A model generated the notes under the pieces. It worked only from the letters and a program-made list of their open reading frames with translations, was not told where the DNA came from and did no database searches. Made by a program: the position numbers and the translations under genes. This document shows positions 8,909-17,573 of a stretch of DNA of 64,000 nucleotides, one piece after another; the stretch's first letter is position 1; each line of letters starts with the position of its first letter. The DNA comes from Paenibacillus amylolyticus (lineage in GTDB: Bacteria; Bacillota; Bacilli; Paenibacillales; Paenibacillaceae): positions 414,001 to 478,000 of the forward strand of contig NZ_RIAS01000004.1 of the NCBI RefSeq assembly GCF_003719335.1. The letters are read 5' to 3'.

Positions 8909-8930
8909 CGGGGCTTTAATTGCCCCGTTT
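8909..8930 (+). terminator. Weak terminator after the DUF2920-like gene
   Basis: A CGGGGC-tttaatt-GCCCCG stem is followed by only three T residues, 18 bp after the stop codon. Confidence 0.6.
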
Positions 8931-8968
8931 GGTTCGGTATATCACCTTTCTTCAAGGAGGACAAGTAA

Positions 8969-9700
8969 GTGATATTACGTGGAAATAATACAGCCAAAGC
9001 CATATTTTTCGATGTGGATGATACCTTATATGATCACTTGCAGCCGCTTCGAAGAGCATTGCAGGAGGTGTTGGAATTACCGGAAGCGTTTGATTATGCG
9101 CTGGCATATCATCGTTTTCGGTATTACAGCGACTGGCTGTCTGCCCAGGAAGACCTTTCGGCGGTTCCCAAACAGGATGCGGTGGAGCGTATGAGATGCC
9201 GTAGATTCGAGCTGACGATGGCTGATTTTGGGATTGAACTGCAGCCTGGGCAAGCGCAAGAACTGCAACGAAGGTATTTGAGCAGACAGTTTGAGATTAC
9301 TCCCTTCCAAGGAGCCTATGATCTGATTCGCAGACTTCTAGCGGAGGGACATACGGTGGGGCTGGTTACAAATGGAGAAGGGCAGCATCAGCGGCGTAAG
9401 TTAGAAGCGTTGGATGTATTTGGTCTGGTGGACGAGCAACGGGTGTTTATTTCTGGCGAAGTCGGTTATGCGAAACCGGACGGCAGGCTGTTTGAGCATG
9501 TGAACAAGCAGACAGGAACAACAGCAGATAATAGCTACTATGTTGGAGATTCATGGCGCAACGATGTTGCCGGAGCGGTAGACGCAGGCTGGAACATCAT
9601 CTGGTTTAATCACCGTGAGGCATCGCCTGAATCGGATCATCAACCTCATTTTACGGCACGGAACTACGAGGAAATCAGTCAATTTCTTACGTTTGAATAG
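8969..9700 (+). CDS. HAD superfamily hydrolase (phosphatase)
   Basis: The product has 243 residues with all four HAD motifs: DVDDT near residue 17 (nucleophile and acid), VTNG in motif II, the AKPD lysine of motif III and GDSWRND in motif IV. A helical C1 cap lies between motifs I and II. The layout matches the YjjG/phosphoglycolate-phosphatase-like subfamily that removes phosphate from small metabolites; the substrate cannot be told. It starts at GTG with AAGGAGG eight bases upstream. It stands alone, with a terminator at 9779. Confidence 0.85.
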   Translation: MILRGNNTAKAIFFDVDDTLYDHLQPLRRALQEVLELPEAFDYALAYHRFRYYSDWLSAQEDLSAVPKQDAVERMRCRRFELTMADFGIELQPGQAQELQRRYLSRQFEITPFQGAYDLIRRLLAEGHTVGLVTNGEGQHQRRKLEALDVFGLVDEQRVFISGEVGYAKPDGRLFEHVNKQTGTTADNSYYVGDSWRNDVAGAVDAGWNIIWFNHREASPESDHQPHFTARNYEEISQFLTFE

Positions 9701-9778
9701 GTTTGTTCATAGGCGGGAACTCGGAGAATCGAAGCATTTCTAAGAATTGAACTATGATCATGTTGTAACAAGGCGTTC

Positions 9779-9819
9779 AGTCCTGTCATCTGTGGTTGCA
9801 GATGAAGGGCTGTTTTTTT
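9779..9819 (+). terminator. Terminator after the HAD hydrolase gene
   Basis: An AGTCCT..TCATCTG / CAGATGA.AGGGCT stem is followed by TTTTTTT. Confidence 0.82.
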
Positions 9820-10011
9820 ATTCTCATTTGGGTGTGTGAGAATGTTCACTGAAGGTGGATAAGGTTGGCGGTATAACTACATGAGCAGCCTTGTTCATAG
9901 TGGAAGCAGCCTTAAGTTCATCATGAAGCCCAGCTTCATGGAATCTTCATTTGGAAGAGAGGCCAAAGCTCTTTTCAAAGTATATAGTCAATGTTATAAT
10001 TAAAACAAGAT

Positions 10012-10026
10012 TTAGATTAAGTCTAA
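10012..10026. promoter_or_regulatory. PerR box upstream of dps
   Basis: TTAGATTAAGTCTAA is a 7-1-7 inverted repeat about 87 bp before dps. It differs by one base from the site before katA (51640) and, read in reverse, by one base from the site before perR (50063). The rest of the 9701-10112 gap holds the upstream terminator and no gene. Confidence 0.8.
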
Positions 10027-10112
10027 ATTGAAGAAAAGAACAACAAAGAGATTCCAAACAAATCATATTATAAACAAAACTAAAGTGAGACATTCGAAAG
10101 GGGATAAATTCC

Positions 10113-10592
10113 ATGAGCACAATCCAAACTAACCCAAACACATCTGTAACAAACACAGCTAAACTTCAAGAGGTATTGAACCGCCAGATCGCAGGATGGT
10201 CTGTTCTTTACACGAAGTTGCATAACTTCCATTGGTATGTCAAAGGACCAAACTTCTTCACACTTCACGCCAAGTTTGAAGAATTGTACAACCTGGCTAC
10301 AGCGAATATGGACGAGGTTGCTGAGCGCCTTCTGACCATTGGTGGTCGTCCTGTAGCAACGATTACAGAACAACTGCGTCTATCCCCAATAACAGAGGTA
10401 CAAGGACAATTGTCTGCTGAAGAGATGGTTGAACACGTTGTTGCCGATCTGAATGCAATGCTGAATGTGATTCGCCAAGGCATTCATGAAGCTGGAGAAG
10501 CAGAAGACAATGCAAGCGAAGATATGCTGATTGGATTTACCGCAGCGCTGGATAAAGAGATCTGGATGTTAAACGCATTTTTGGGCAAATAA
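10113..10592 (+). CDS. dps: Dps family ferritin-like DNA-protection protein
   Basis: The product has 159 residues, the usual Dps length. The ferroxidase-centre signature is present in LHNFHWYVKGPNFFTLHAKF and the following EELYN and DEVAERLLTIGG. Dps forms 12-mers that oxidise and store iron using hydrogen peroxide, protecting DNA. It corresponds to MrgA/Dps proteins of Bacillus, which belong to the PerR regulon; the PerR-like box at 10012 agrees. AAAGGGG lies upstream of the start. The gene is monocistronic; the next gene (NO synthase) starts 127 bp away. Confidence 0.95.
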   Translation: MSTIQTNPNTSVTNTAKLQEVLNRQIAGWSVLYTKLHNFHWYVKGPNFFTLHAKFEELYNLATANMDEVAERLLTIGGRPVATITEQLRLSPITEVQGQLSAEEMVEHVVADLNAMLNVIRQGIHEAGEAEDNASEDMLIGFTAALDKEIWMLNAFLGK

Positions 10593-10719
10593 TTGAAGTG
10601 AACCTGTTTCCTGACAACGATATGTAGAGTCCGTGAACAAACGTCCCGTTCGCTTACAAATCCGGTGTGCTTCCCGTATAATAATGGCATCCAAGATGTA
10701 CAGAATGGTGGAATGAGAA

Positions 10720-11973
10720 ATGCGGACAGACCTGGATCGATTACAGGAAGAAGCTGAACGGTTTATATATACAAGTTACGAAGAGCTGGGCCATACGCGT
10801 GAAGACGCAGAGGCCCGGCTTATTGCCATTTTGCACGAGATTGAGAAGACGGGAACCTATACCCATACCGCCCAGGAATTGGAGCATGGTTGCAAAATGG
10901 CCTGGAGGAACAGCAACCGCTGTATCGGGAGGCTGTTTTGGGATAAACTGCGGATCGTAGACGCGCGCCATGCAGAAACTTCAGGAGAGGCTGCGGAGGC
11001 TGTGTTGGATCATATCCATACAGCTTCCAATGGCGGAAAGATCATCCCTACGATTACCATTTTGCCGCCAGAAGGCCCAGGTGGAGCCCCCATCCGTATC
11101 TGGAATCATCAGTTGATCCGTTATGCGGGGTATGAGACAGAGCAAGGCATTGTGGGTGATCCTGCTTCCGTTGAACTGACCAAAGCGGCCAATTCGCTCG
11201 GCTGGCAGGGAGCTCGGGGCGATTATGATGTGTTGCCGATCATTATTCAAGCTCAAGGACAGGCCCCAGAGTGGTATGTAATACCAGAGCAGGAGATCAT
11301 CGAAGTGCAGATTGAGCACCCGGAGCGAGCGGAGATTGCTGAACTCGGCATGCGTTGGTACGGCGTGCCAATGATCGCTGATATGCGGGTCGAAATCGGG
11401 GGCATTAATTACCCGGCTGCGCCATTTAACGGGTGGTATATGGAAACGGAGATTGGTGCGCGAAACTTTGCCGATACATTCCGATATAACAAGTTGCCAG
11501 ATGTAGCTGCTGCACTAGGGTTAAACACGTCGAGTGAAACGACACTGTGGAGAGATCGAGCTCTGGTGGAGCTTAATGTTGCTGTGTTGCATTCATTCAA
11601 AAAGGCAGGCGTGAGTATCGTGGACCACCATACGGCTGCATCACAGTTTGCTCTGTTTGAACAGCGGGAAGAAAAGGCTGGACGCGAGCTGACTGGAGAC
11701 TGGGTGTGGCTGATTCCACCAGTGTCCCCAGCCACTACTCATATTTTTCACAGTTCCTATCGGAATGAGATTGTGAAGCCGAACTTTTTTCACCAGAACC
11801 CCGCATACAGGTTTCAAAATGGGATGGCTGTTGCCGCAGACGAGGGTACCCGTGAGCAATATCATAAGCACCATGAGAACCTGGATCATCCAAACGACCA
11901 AGAGCATCCGTCCGATAAAGCCGCCCAGCCACAGGCTGGGAATACACCAATGAAATGCCCGTTTGCACATTAA
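10720..11973 (+). CDS. nos: Bacterial nitric oxide synthase oxygenase
   Basis: The product is the oxygenase domain of NO synthase, making NO and citrulline from arginine with electrons from non-dedicated reductases. The heme-thiolate motif MAWRNSNRCIGR places the ligand at about Cys68. NGWYMETEIGARN carries the arginine-binding Glu. WVWLIPPVSPATTHIFH matches the pterin/dimer region. At 417 residues it is longer than typical bNOS (about 360). The extra 40 or more residues are hydrophilic, rich in His, Asp and Pro, and end in MKCPFAH, a CP motif of the kind found in heme-regulatory sequences. The gene follows dps on the same strand. A weak GGTGG ribosome site precedes the start. Confidence 0.95.
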   Translation: MRTDLDRLQEEAERFIYTSYEELGHTREDAEARLIAILHEIEKTGTYTHTAQELEHGCKMAWRNSNRCIGRLFWDKLRIVDARHAETSGEAAEAVLDHIHTASNGGKIIPTITILPPEGPGGAPIRIWNHQLIRYAGYETEQGIVGDPASVELTKAANSLGWQGARGDYDVLPIIIQAQGQAPEWYVIPEQEIIEVQIEHPERAEIAELGMRWYGVPMIADMRVEIGGINYPAAPFNGWYMETEIGARNFADTFRYNKLPDVAAALGLNTSSETTLWRDRALVELNVAVLHSFKKAGVSIVDHHTAASQFALFEQREEKAGRELTGDWVWLIPPVSPATTHIFHSSYRNEIVKPNFFHQNPAYRFQNGMAVAADEGTREQYHKHHENLDHPNDQEHPSDKAAQPQAGNTPMKCPFAH

Positions 11974-12102
11974 TTTGTGTGATCGGGTTTTTATTTTTTA
12001 ACGTTTATAAACGAAAATAAGAAAGAAAAGATACATTTTTTTCTATATATGAATTCTCCAGGGGATTCTATACTGAACATATACGTGATAGGAGGCGATG
12101 TC

Positions 12103-12561
12103 GTGGGATACATTGAAATGTTACGGGGTCAGGTGGGTGATGCTCCGTTAATTCTGGTAAGGCCAAGCGTCATGATTGTTAACGATAAATGTGAAATTTT
12201 GTTAGTCAGACATATGGATAACACGTGGGGAGTGCCTGGCGGGATAATGGAACTCGGTGAGACGGTGGAAGAGTCTGCACGAAGAGAAGTCAGAGAAGAG
12301 ATCGGGATAGAAATAAAAAAAATGCAACTATACGGTGTGTTCTCGGGAGATCAGTTGTATGCCAAATTAAGGAATGGAGATGAATACTATAATGTAGTTA
12401 TTGGATATATCTGTACAGAGTATGAAGGAGAATTAAATCCGGACGGGGTTGAAGTTCTTGAAGCGAGGTTTTATCACCCGACAGAACTGCCTGAAAGTAC
12501 AGACCCTTACATAAAACGCAAAATCGAGGAAAATGCACATGATCTAATTTCGCTCCTCTAA
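12103..12561 (+). CDS. Nudix hydrolase
   Basis: The product has 152 residues. The Nudix box is complete: GG at the start, the E of GETVEES, and the REVREEIGIE catalytic helix that binds divalent metal. NTWGVPGG just before it is typical of MutT-like enzymes that hydrolyse nucleoside diphosphate derivatives; the substrate is unknown. A longer frame starts at 12049. I chose GTG 12103 because AGGAGG ends seven bases upstream while the earlier ATG has no site. It is convergent with the MFS gene, and the hairpin at 12572 separates them. Confidence 0.85.
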   Translation: MGYIEMLRGQVGDAPLILVRPSVMIVNDKCEILLVRHMDNTWGVPGGIMELGETVEESARREVREEIGIEIKKMQLYGVFSGDQLYAKLRNGDEYYNVVIGYICTEYEGELNPDGVEVLEARFYHPTELPESTDPYIKRKIEENAHDLISLL

Positions 12562-12564
12562 AAA

Positions 12565-12601
12565 TCTGAAAAGCTGTTTCTCTGGATCAGGAGGAACAGC
12601 T
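12565..12601 (-). terminator. Terminator between the Nudix and MFS genes
   Basis: An AGCTGTT...AACAGCT stem spans 12572-12601. On the minus strand it is followed by TTTTCAGATTTTT, so it mainly serves the MFS gene. On the plus strand no T-run follows. Confidence 0.65.
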
Positions 12602-12621
12602 CTTCCCAATTAAAAGAACTG

Positions 12622-13899
12622 CTACGTCATCTTTCTTTCATCCGATATCTGCTTCCGCATGATGGCTTGAACGGCAATGGCTGCCGCGATCAGAACAAGA
12701 TTAAAGACAAATACAGCATACAGAGACAAGGTCTCCATCAGAAGTGCTGCGAGTAGGGGAGATGCAATAGAGCCGATCTCGGCTGACGAGACAATTTTAC
12801 CAATGACTCCGCTTCGATTCGCTTCAGGAGTGTGATCCCCGACATGCGCAAAAAAGGAATCCATGTAACAAGCTCCGCCAATGCCACCGATGAACATGCC
12901 AATGTACACCCAGAGGTGGACAGATGTACTTAGAAAAACAACGACTTCAACGCCGATCAGGAACATGCCCAGCATGCACAGCAGGAGCCGATCACCCAAG
13001 CGGTCGGAGAGAAAACCGACAAAAGGGGCAGCCGCAAGGGTAGAGATTCCGGCTACGGTAAAGGCCAGACTGGCAGAGAAGGTATCCCATTGCATGATCT
13101 GTATTGCATAAAGTGCAAAATACGTCAGGAAAACGGCATAGGCACTCATCTCCAGGACATGCACCGTTATGTATCCTGTAAGCGGGACAGGAATAGGACC
13201 TGTGCCACGGCTTGGGCGAGACTGTGTATTATTGGAGGCATACTCCTGAGCAATCTTTTCTTGACGTGAAGTTTGATCTGCAGGAGCCGAAGAGAGGATT
13301 TCACTATCCTTCATCTCTAAAATGGGTGTTGAGCCAGATGATCTATACGTTGTTTTGTTTTGCATACCCATAACAATAACCATGGCGATCAGACAACAGC
13401 ATGCAACCAGCCAGAACGGAACGGACAGCGGTACGTGGAGCGCAAGCCAGCCACTGATGACCGGTCCCAGAATCATTCCCCCACCCTCGCTACTGCTGAT
13501 ATATCCGTTGTATAGTCCCCGGTTATCCATATTTCCCCCGTCACTGATGATGGAGCGCACGATGACGGTCAGCCCGGTTGAAGCCATTCCTTGCAATAAC
13601 CGCAACACACCGAGGAACAGGGGCGTAGAGGCAATGGCAAAACCAGCTGTACATGTGGCAAGCATAAGTAGCATAAGGACCAGAGACATTTTGACCCCTG
13701 CCCGGCGATAGAGCGCAGAGGCAGGCAGCCCGCCGGCTACTTTACCTAAATAGAACATTCCGAAAATTAAACCCATCTCCCAGCCGGATAGGCCAAGTTG
13801 GTCGATATATATCGGAAAGAGGGGCAGAATCATAAATCCCCCCATCTGGCTAAGAAAACAGACACTCATTAAAAGGGGTAGATTACGGCGCATCTCCAT
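12622..13899 (-). CDS. MFS transporter
   Basis: This is a 425-residue major facilitator with 12 predicted helices. The first cytoplasmic loop region has ALYRRAGVKMSL. A hydrophilic central loop of about 60 residues separates the halves. The second half carries GFLSDRLGDRLLLC, a copy of the MFS motif A (GxLaDrxGrk). Closest in appearance are DHA1 drug or sugar exporters, but the substrate cannot be deduced. The frame is open to 13947. I chose ATG 13899 because GAGGTGAGG lies six to ten bases upstream. The leader holds the inverted repeat at 13916. Confidence 0.82.
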   Translation of the reverse strand: MEMRRNLPLLMSVCFLSQMGGFMILPLFPIYIDQLGLSGWEMGLIFGMFYLGKVAGGLPASALYRRAGVKMSLVLMLLMLATCTAGFAIASTPLFLGVLRLLQGMASTGLTVIVRSIISDGGNMDNRGLYNGYISSSEGGGMILGPVISGWLALHVPLSVPFWLVACCCLIAMVIVMGMQNKTTYRSSGSTPILEMKDSEILSSAPADQTSRQEKIAQEYASNNTQSRPSRGTGPIPVPLTGYITVHVLEMSAYAVFLTYFALYAIQIMQWDTFSASLAFTVAGISTLAAAPFVGFLSDRLGDRLLLCMLGMFLIGVEVVVFLSTSVHLWVYIGMFIGGIGGACYMDSFFAHVGDHTPEANRSGVIGKIVSSAEIGSIASPLLAALLMETLSLYAVFVFNLVLIAAAIAVQAIMRKQISDERKMT

Positions 13900-13915
13900 G
13901 GTCTTCCTCACCTCA

Positions 13916-13932
13916 ACTCCATGATATGGAGT
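13916..13932. promoter_or_regulatory. Inverted repeat in the MFS gene leader
   Basis: ACTCCAT-GAT-ATGGAGT is a perfect 7-3-7 repeat, 17 bp upstream of the chosen start. It could be an operator for an unseen regulator or an RNA hairpin next to the ribosome site. Confidence 0.4.
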
Positions 13933-13982
13933 CCCGGCGTTATTCATTCTTTACTGAATCACTTCGAAAAATCAAAGTAACT

Positions 13983-14015
13983 CAAAAAGGAACGTAGCAG
14001 ATGTCACTGCTACGT
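13983..14015 (-). terminator. Terminator after the His-tailed gene pair
   Basis: An ACGTAGCAG-N6-CTGCTACGT stem is followed on the minus strand by TCCTTTTT. It probably ends the transcript of 14077-14271; on the plus strand TTTTCTT follows, so it may also work in reverse. Confidence 0.6.
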
Positions 14016-14076
14016 TTTCTTGTGAGAATTATACTGCGTAATTTAGATCAATGCGGAGCAATAGCCATATGTGCAA

Positions 14077-14271
14077 TCAGTGATGATGGTGAGGATGTTT
14101 ATTTTCATGGTCAGGTACAACAACGTTAACAACCGTTTTTTGAATATGGGTTGAGTGGTTCGTGTTTTCTGCGTTATTTTTGGACTTGTTCTTCGCGCGG
14201 TTTTTAGAAACCAGTTTGCTTTTGTTCGCAGCTTTGCTTTTTGGAGAAAGTGGAGAGAAGAAGTTAGTCAT
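14077..14271 (-). CDS. Small Lys/Asn-rich protein with C-terminal His tail (paralogue 1)
   Basis: The product has 64 residues and no recognised family. The N-terminal half (SPLSPKSKAANKSKLVSK and on through NRAKNKS) is nearly identical to that of the neighbour at 14366. The middle has a TVVNVVVP strand-like segment. The C terminus ends NKHPHHHH. It is strongly basic with no signal or membrane segment. GGAGG lies eight bases before the ATG, so translation is well supported. A metal-binding, spore-associated or nucleic-acid-associated role is possible from composition alone; none is shown. Confidence 0.75.
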   Translation of the reverse strand: MTNFFSPLSPKSKAANKSKLVSKNRAKNKSKNNAENTNHSTHIQKTVVNVVVPDHENKHPHHHH

Positions 14272-14365
14272 AAGGAATGCCTCCTTGATTAATGCATGAT
14301 CTGCATCATCTATTTTTTGAATCTATCAACTCGTATGGGCGAGCCAACATATTGAAATAGATAGA

Positions 14366-14605
14366 TTAGCAGTAAGGATTGCAGTGATGGTGATGATGAG
14401 AGTGTGGATGATGATGGTGATGGTGTGTATCTTTCTCTTTAGATTCTGGCAGAATGACGTTAACGACGGTTTCTTGGATATGCTGTGCCTTGCTTGTGTT
14501 GCCTGCATTGTTTCTTGATTTGTTTTTCGCGCGGTTTTTGGACACCAGCTTGCTTTTGTTTGCAGCTTTACTCTTTGGAGAGAGTGGGGACAAGTTGTTA
14601 GCCAT
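14366..14605 (-). CDS. Small Lys/Asn-rich protein with long His tail ending in Cys (paralogue 2)
   Basis: The product has 79 residues and is the tandem paralogue of 14077-14271. The first 35 residues align almost without change, followed by a TVVNVILP segment. The tail is longer: six His, Pro-His-Ser, five His, then CNPYC. Such a His-Cys tail would be expected to bind Ni, Zn, Cu or Co. GGAGG lies eight bases before the ATG. The two genes are separated by 94 bp with no terminator visible, so they may be cotranscribed or arise from a recent duplication of a single-gene unit. Confidence 0.78.
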   Translation of the reverse strand: MANNLSPLSPKSKAANKSKLVSKNRAKNKSRNNAGNTSKAQHIQETVVNVILPESKEKDTHHHHHHPHSHHHHHCNPYC

Positions 14606-14780
14606 GAAGAATACCTCCTTGTAATGGATATACGTTATACTATTCCGAATCTATTAATTCGTTTGTATAGAAGACTAATTATTAAGAAAATAGATTTATT
14701 GCCATAATATTAAAATCTGTAACGTACGAGCGTGACCTTTCAAAACAAAAGAAAATGGGGTAAATTATTCATATTCGAGA

Positions 14781-14807
14781 TATGACTTAATTAAAGTCGT
14801 GTATAAT
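14781..14807 (+). promoter_or_regulatory. Probable promoter and operator of potABCD
   Basis: TATAAT lies at 14802-14807, 50 bp before potA. Immediately upstream, GACTT-AATTA-AAGTC (14784-14798) is a perfect inverted repeat in the -35/-10 spacer, placed where a repressor would block RNA polymerase. The -35 box is weak (TATGAC). Confidence 0.45.
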
Positions 14808-14856
14808 AGGTAAGGTTTCTTAGGATAAACCCAAGGATAAGGGGGCGACGTGAAGC

Positions 14857-15966
14857 ATGTCAGAACAACAACCGATCATTCGGTTCGAGCGGGTGACACA
14901 GCAATACGACCAGGATGAGGCTGTATTGAAAGCTGTCAGCTTTGAGATTGAACGCGGGAAATTTTATACGCTTCTCGGTCCGTCCGGTTGCGGTAAAACA
15001 ACGATATTGCGGCTGATCGCCGGCTTTGCGGAGCCGACGGAGGGCAGCATTTATTTTAACGGGGCATTGATTAATAAGGTGCCTGCGCATCAGCGTCAGG
15101 TGAATACGGTATTTCAGGATTATGCGTTATTTCCACATTTGAATGTATTTGAGAACGTAGCCTTTGGCCTGCGGATTAAAAAAATGAAAACATCCGAGAT
15201 TCGCAGCAAAGTGCTCGAAGCTCTCAAGTTTGTCAATTTGTCCGGCTATGAGAACCGGGAGATTGGCGAGATGTCCGGCGGACAGCGCCAGCGTGTGGCG
15301 ATCGCCCGCGCGATTGTGAACGAGCCGGAAATTTTGCTGCTGGACGAGCCTTTGTCAGCGCTCGACCTGAAACTTCGTACGGAGATGCAGTACGAGCTGC
15401 GAGAGCTGCAGCAGCGGCTGGGCATCACGTTTATTTTTGTCACGCATGACCAGGAAGAAGCACTCGCCATGTCTGATGAAATCTTTGTCCTGAACGGCGG
15501 TGTCATTCAGCAGAGCGGCACGCCTAATGATATTTATGATGAGCCGATTAACCGCTTTGTCGCGGACTTTATTGGAGAGTCGAATATCGTGGCAGGCAGG
15601 ATGAAACAGGACTTTGTCGTTGAGTTTGCAGGTGCACAGTATGAATGTGTCGACCAGGGGTTGCAACCGGATGAGCCTGTTGAGATTGTTATCCGCCCAG
15701 AGGATTTCGAGATCACAACCGAGGAGCAAGGCAAACTCAAGGTGAAGGTGGACTCGCAGCTGTTCCGCGGCGTGCATTACGAAATCTCGACCTACGATGA
15801 CGCAGGTAACGAATGGCTGATTCATTCCACGAAGAAAGCGGTCGTGGGATCGCGCATCGGGCTTTATTTTGATCCGGAAGCCATTCATGTCATGCGTTTC
15901 AACGAAACCGAGGAAGAGTTCGACAGACGACTCGAAGCTTATCAAGAGGCCGCTCATGCAGACTAA
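14857..15966 (+). CDS. potA: Spermidine/putrescine ABC transporter ATP-binding protein PotA
   Basis: The product has 369 residues. The ABC ATPase domain has Walker [10 protein letters not shown] near residue 45, the Q-loop in [11 protein letters not shown], signature [14 protein letters not shown], Walker [12 protein letters not shown] and the H-loop VTHD. A C-terminal TOBE-type regulatory domain follows from about residue 240. It powers polyamine import with PotB and PotC. The start codon follows GGGGGCGACGTGAAGC. Its last 11 bases overlap potB. Confidence 0.96.
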   Translation: MSEQQPIIRFERVTQQYDQDEAVLKAVSFEIERGKFYTLLGPSGCGKTTILRLIAGFAEPTEGSIYFNGALINKVPAHQRQVNTVFQDYALFPHLNVFENVAFGLRIKKMKTSEIRSKVLEALKFVNLSGYENREIGEMSGGQRQRVAIARAIVNEPEILLLDEPLSALDLKLRTEMQYELRELQQRLGITFIFVTHDQEEALAMSDEIFVLNGGVIQQSGTPNDIYDEPINRFVADFIGESNIVAGRMKQDFVVEFAGAQYECVDQGLQPDEPVEIVIRPEDFEITTEEQGKLKVKVDSQLFRGVHYEISTYDDAGNEWLIHSTKKAVVGSRIGLYFDPEAIHVMRFNETEEEFDRRLEAYQEAAHAD

Positions 15967-16789
15967 AGCCAGCACGCGCAATGCGTATCTGATTCCATAT
16001 GTGTTATGGATGGTGTTGTTCGTTGTAGCGCCGGTGCTGCTGGTTATCTATTATTCGTTCTTTGATGTGGAGGGTAACTTCACACTGGGCAACTACGCAC
16101 GGTTCTTTACGCCGGTGTATATGCAGATGACGCTCAGTTCGTTCTGGTACGCGTTTCTGATTACAGCGTTCTCGTTGCTTATCTCGTATCCAACGGCGTA
16201 CATGCTGACCCGTACGAAGCATAAGCAACTGTGGTTACTGCTGATCATTTTACCGAGCTGGATCAATCTGTTGTTAAAAGCGTACGCCTTTATCGGCCTG
16301 TTCGGCACATACGGTCTGACCAACTCCCTGCTGGAAGTGGTGGGCATTGGCACACAGCAGATTTTGTTCACCGATTTCAGCTTTATCTTTGTTTCGGTGT
16401 ACATCTTCATTCCGTTTATGATTCTGCCAATCTTTAACGCGCTGGAAGAGATGAATCCGTCCCTGATCTATGCTGCACGGGATCTGGGCGCTTCATCCTG
16501 GCTGACGTTCCGCCGCGTGATCTTTCCGCTGACGATCAGCGGGGTGAAATCAGGCTGTCAGGCCGTATTTATCCCGGCGCTGTCCCTGTTTATGATTACC
16601 CGCCTCATTGCGGGGAACCGTGTTATTACGCTGGGTACAGCGATTGAGCAACATTTTCTCGTTACCCAGGACTGGGGCATGGGTTCGACGATTGCCGTCT
16701 TTTTGATTATCGCGATGGCGGTCATTATGTTTCTAACCGGATCAGGCAAGAAGGAGGTGCGAAATGGGAAGAAACGGAAAGCTGTCTAA
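15956..16789 (+). CDS. potB: Spermidine/putrescine ABC transporter permease PotB
   Basis: The product has 277 residues with six membrane helices. The binding-protein-dependent permease EAA loop is visible as [19 protein letters not shown], which docks on PotA. The start at 15956 is preceded by AAGAGG and lies inside the end of potA; a longer frame reaching 15869 would overlap potA by about 100 bases and lacks a site. The end overlaps potC by 26 bases, so translation is coupled along the operon. Confidence 0.94.
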   Translation: MQTKASTRNAYLIPYVLWMVLFVVAPVLLVIYYSFFDVEGNFTLGNYARFFTPVYMQMTLSSFWYAFLITAFSLLISYPTAYMLTRTKHKQLWLLLIILPSWINLLLKAYAFIGLFGTYGLTNSLLEVVGIGTQQILFTDFSFIFVSVYIFIPFMILPIFNALEEMNPSLIYAARDLGASSWLTFRRVIFPLTISGVKSGCQAVFIPALSLFMITRLIAGNRVITLGTAIEQHFLVTQDWGMGSTIAVFLIIAMAVIMFLTGSGKKEVRNGKKRKAV

Positions 16790-17573
16790 CGTCTATCTGG
16801 CGGTTGTGTTCGCCATTTTGTACGCGCCGATTGCCTATTTGATCTTCTATTCATTCAATAGCGGTGGCCATATGCGTGGGTTCGAAGGCTTCACGCTGGA
16901 ATGGTACAGGGAAGTTTTTGCGGATACTCGGCTGCTGATTATTGTATTAAATACGTTTATTATTGCGCTGTTGTCCTCTGCGATTTCAACCATTCTGGGT
17001 GTGGCAGGTGCACTGGCGATTTATCATGTACGTCGCAAACGAACCAAAAACACACTGTTATCCCTAAACAACGTGCTGATTGTTAGTCCGGATGTCATTA
17101 TTGGTGCATCCTTCCTAATTCTGTTTACGATGATTGGCATCAAACTGGGCTTCACTTCGGTATTGCTGTCACATATCGCATTCAGTGTGCCGATTGTTGT
17201 GATTATGGTGCTCCCTAAGCTGCAGGAGATGAGCCCAACCTTGATGGATGCGGCTCGCGATCTGGGGGCAGGATCATGGCAAATTCTAACGCGCGTTGTG
17301 CTGCCTTACGTGAAACCCGGTATTTTCGCTGGATTTTTCATGGCTTTGACGTACTCACTCGACGACTTTGCCGTAACCTTCTTTGTGACAGGGAACGGAT
17401 ACTCTACACTTTCGGTGGAGATTTACTCCAGAGCAAGGCAGGGCGTATCGCTGTCGATTAATGCGTTGTCTACCCTGCTGTTCCTGCTTACGGTGTTGCT
17501 GGTGGTTGGATATTACTTCCTTAATCGCCGTGCAGCACGCATACCAGCGGGAGGAAAGGGGCTGCGTCCATGA
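16764..17573 (+). CDS. potC: Spermidine/putrescine ABC transporter permease PotC
   Basis: The 269-residue permease has six predicted helices and an EAA-like loop (LQEMSPTLMDAARDLGAGSW) matching that of PotB. AAGGAGG occurs just upstream inside potB. The stop overlaps the potD start as ATGA. Together PotB and PotC form the membrane channel of the polyamine importer. Confidence 0.94.
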   Translation: MGRNGKLSNVYLAVVFAILYAPIAYLIFYSFNSGGHMRGFEGFTLEWYREVFADTRLLIIVLNTFIIALLSSAISTILGVAGALAIYHVRRKRTKNTLLSLNNVLIVSPDVIIGASFLILFTMIGIKLGFTSVLLSHIAFSVPIVVIMVLPKLQEMSPTLMDAARDLGAGSWQILTRVVLPYVKPGIFAGFFMALTYSLDDFAVTFFVTGNGYSTLSVEIYSRARQGVSLSINALSTLLFLLTVLLVVGYYFLNRRAARIPAGGKGLRP

